NCBI GenBank assembly: GCA_002085355.1
Contig: NATN01000070.1
Coordinates: 1 to 13,602 of the forward strand
Length of the DNA stretch: 13,602 nt
Source: Candidatus Zhuqueibacterota bacterium 4484_87
GTDB lineage: Bacteria > Zhuqueibacterota > Zhuqueibacteria > Thermofontimicrobiales > Thermofontimicrobiaceae
Direction of reading: 5' to 3'
The notes below the pieces were generated by a model that worked only from the letters and a program-made list of their open reading frames with translations, was not told where the DNA came from and did not search any database. The position numbers and the translations under genes were made by a program. Positions within the stretch are counted from its first letter, which is position 1. Every line of letters starts with the position of its first letter. Positions 13,374 to 13,602 of this stretch are shown in pieces.

Positions 13374-13602
13374 TTAATAGCCAACTGCCACACCGTCACG
13401 TCGTGAATCAGCGCCCCCGTGCAAGATTCCTGTCTTTGCGTCGATAAAAATGCCCTGAGCGCCGCCAAAGTAGTTATCAAAGTCATTCCGTACTTTTACC
13501 TTATGCCCGAAACTTATCAATTGTTTAATTACATTTTTATCAATTCGTCCCTCAACGTGCAAAACCTTTTTCAGGCAATGAATCCGCGGTGCTTCGATTG
13601 CA
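13374..13602 (-). CDS. ggt: Gamma-glutamyltransferase, C-terminal fragment running off the window
   Basis: The last 76 or so codons of a minus-strand gene whose start lies beyond position 13602. The visible part begins AIEAPRIHCLKK (13601 leftwards) and continues through LISFGHKVKVRNDFDNYFGG and AQGIFIDAKTGILHGGADSRRDG to AVGY-stop. This is the standard end of the GGT small subunit: an APRIH motif, a GH-V segment, GGAQ-I, and a G-DSRRDG-A-GY close. The open frame continues without stop to the edge, so the TTG near 13562 is not a start. The catalytic residues lie outside the window and cannot be checked. GGTs are exported, self-cleaving enzymes that hydrolyse or transfer gamma-glutamyl groups of glutathione or poly-gamma-glutamate. 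The racemase-like gene follows after 15 nt. Confidence 0.88.
   Translation of the reverse strand, partial: AIEAPRIHCLKKVLHVEGRIDKNVIKQLISFGHKVKVRNDFDNYFGGAQGIFIDAKTGILHGGADSRRDGVAVGY

Noticed and set aside
13374..13562. Independent 62-residue gene starting at TTG 13562
   Set aside because: The frame stays open to the window edge and the upstream residues (APRIH motif) continue the GGT family match, so it is the tail of a larger gene.

Overview
The window reads as a moderately AT-rich chromosome segment of a free-living, Gram-negative-type bacterium. Several products carry export signals, including one possible lipoprotein. Gene content and style (NfeD-slipin pair, YifB/ComM ATPase, DUF2961/GH172 protein, S58 aminopeptidase, GC-rich intergenic hairpin elements, sigma70-like promoters) would fit the FCB-related or Calditrichota/KSB1-like lineages. 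No marker gene here proves this, so the assignment is tentative. Nothing indicates phage, plasmid or CRISPR.

Layout, plus strand: a gene-free left end (1-480) holds a hairpin-rich, REPIN/MITE-like element (161-343). A near-consensus promoter then drives tRNA-Ala(GGC), which ends in an intrinsic terminator. nagA (GlcNAc-6-P deacetylase) begins only 23 nt after that hairpin. A GH172/DUF2961 glycosidase with its own promoter follows. Next is a tight group: comM (Mg-chelatase-like AAA+ ATPase), a small one-span membrane protein with four cysteines, and a STAS anti-anti-sigma-like protein. On the minus strand between 5740 and 5550 lies a rod-shaped structured RNA resembling 6S RNA. Its -35 region is identical over 23 nt to that of the tRNA gene. 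Then come an exported DmpA-type (S58) aminopeptidase, an nfeD-slipin operon closed by a terminator, and a stand-alone AlaX-L-type alanyl-tRNA editing protein.

Layout, minus strand (10462 to the right edge): in transcription order, the C-terminal end of a gamma-glutamyltransferase running off the window, a glutamate/aspartate racemase-like protein with an N-terminal export signal, and, behind its own promoter, a second GGT-family protein. In this second protein the catalytic threonine and most glutamate-binding residues are replaced. Together these look like an extracytoplasmic gamma-glutamyl / D-L-glutamate processing locus.

Most interesting points: the degenerate GGT paralogue beside an exported cofactor-independent racemase, the 6S-like RNA and its promoter twin at the tRNA, and the terminator-plus-leader module placed directly before both nagA and the alanyl-tRNA editing gene.
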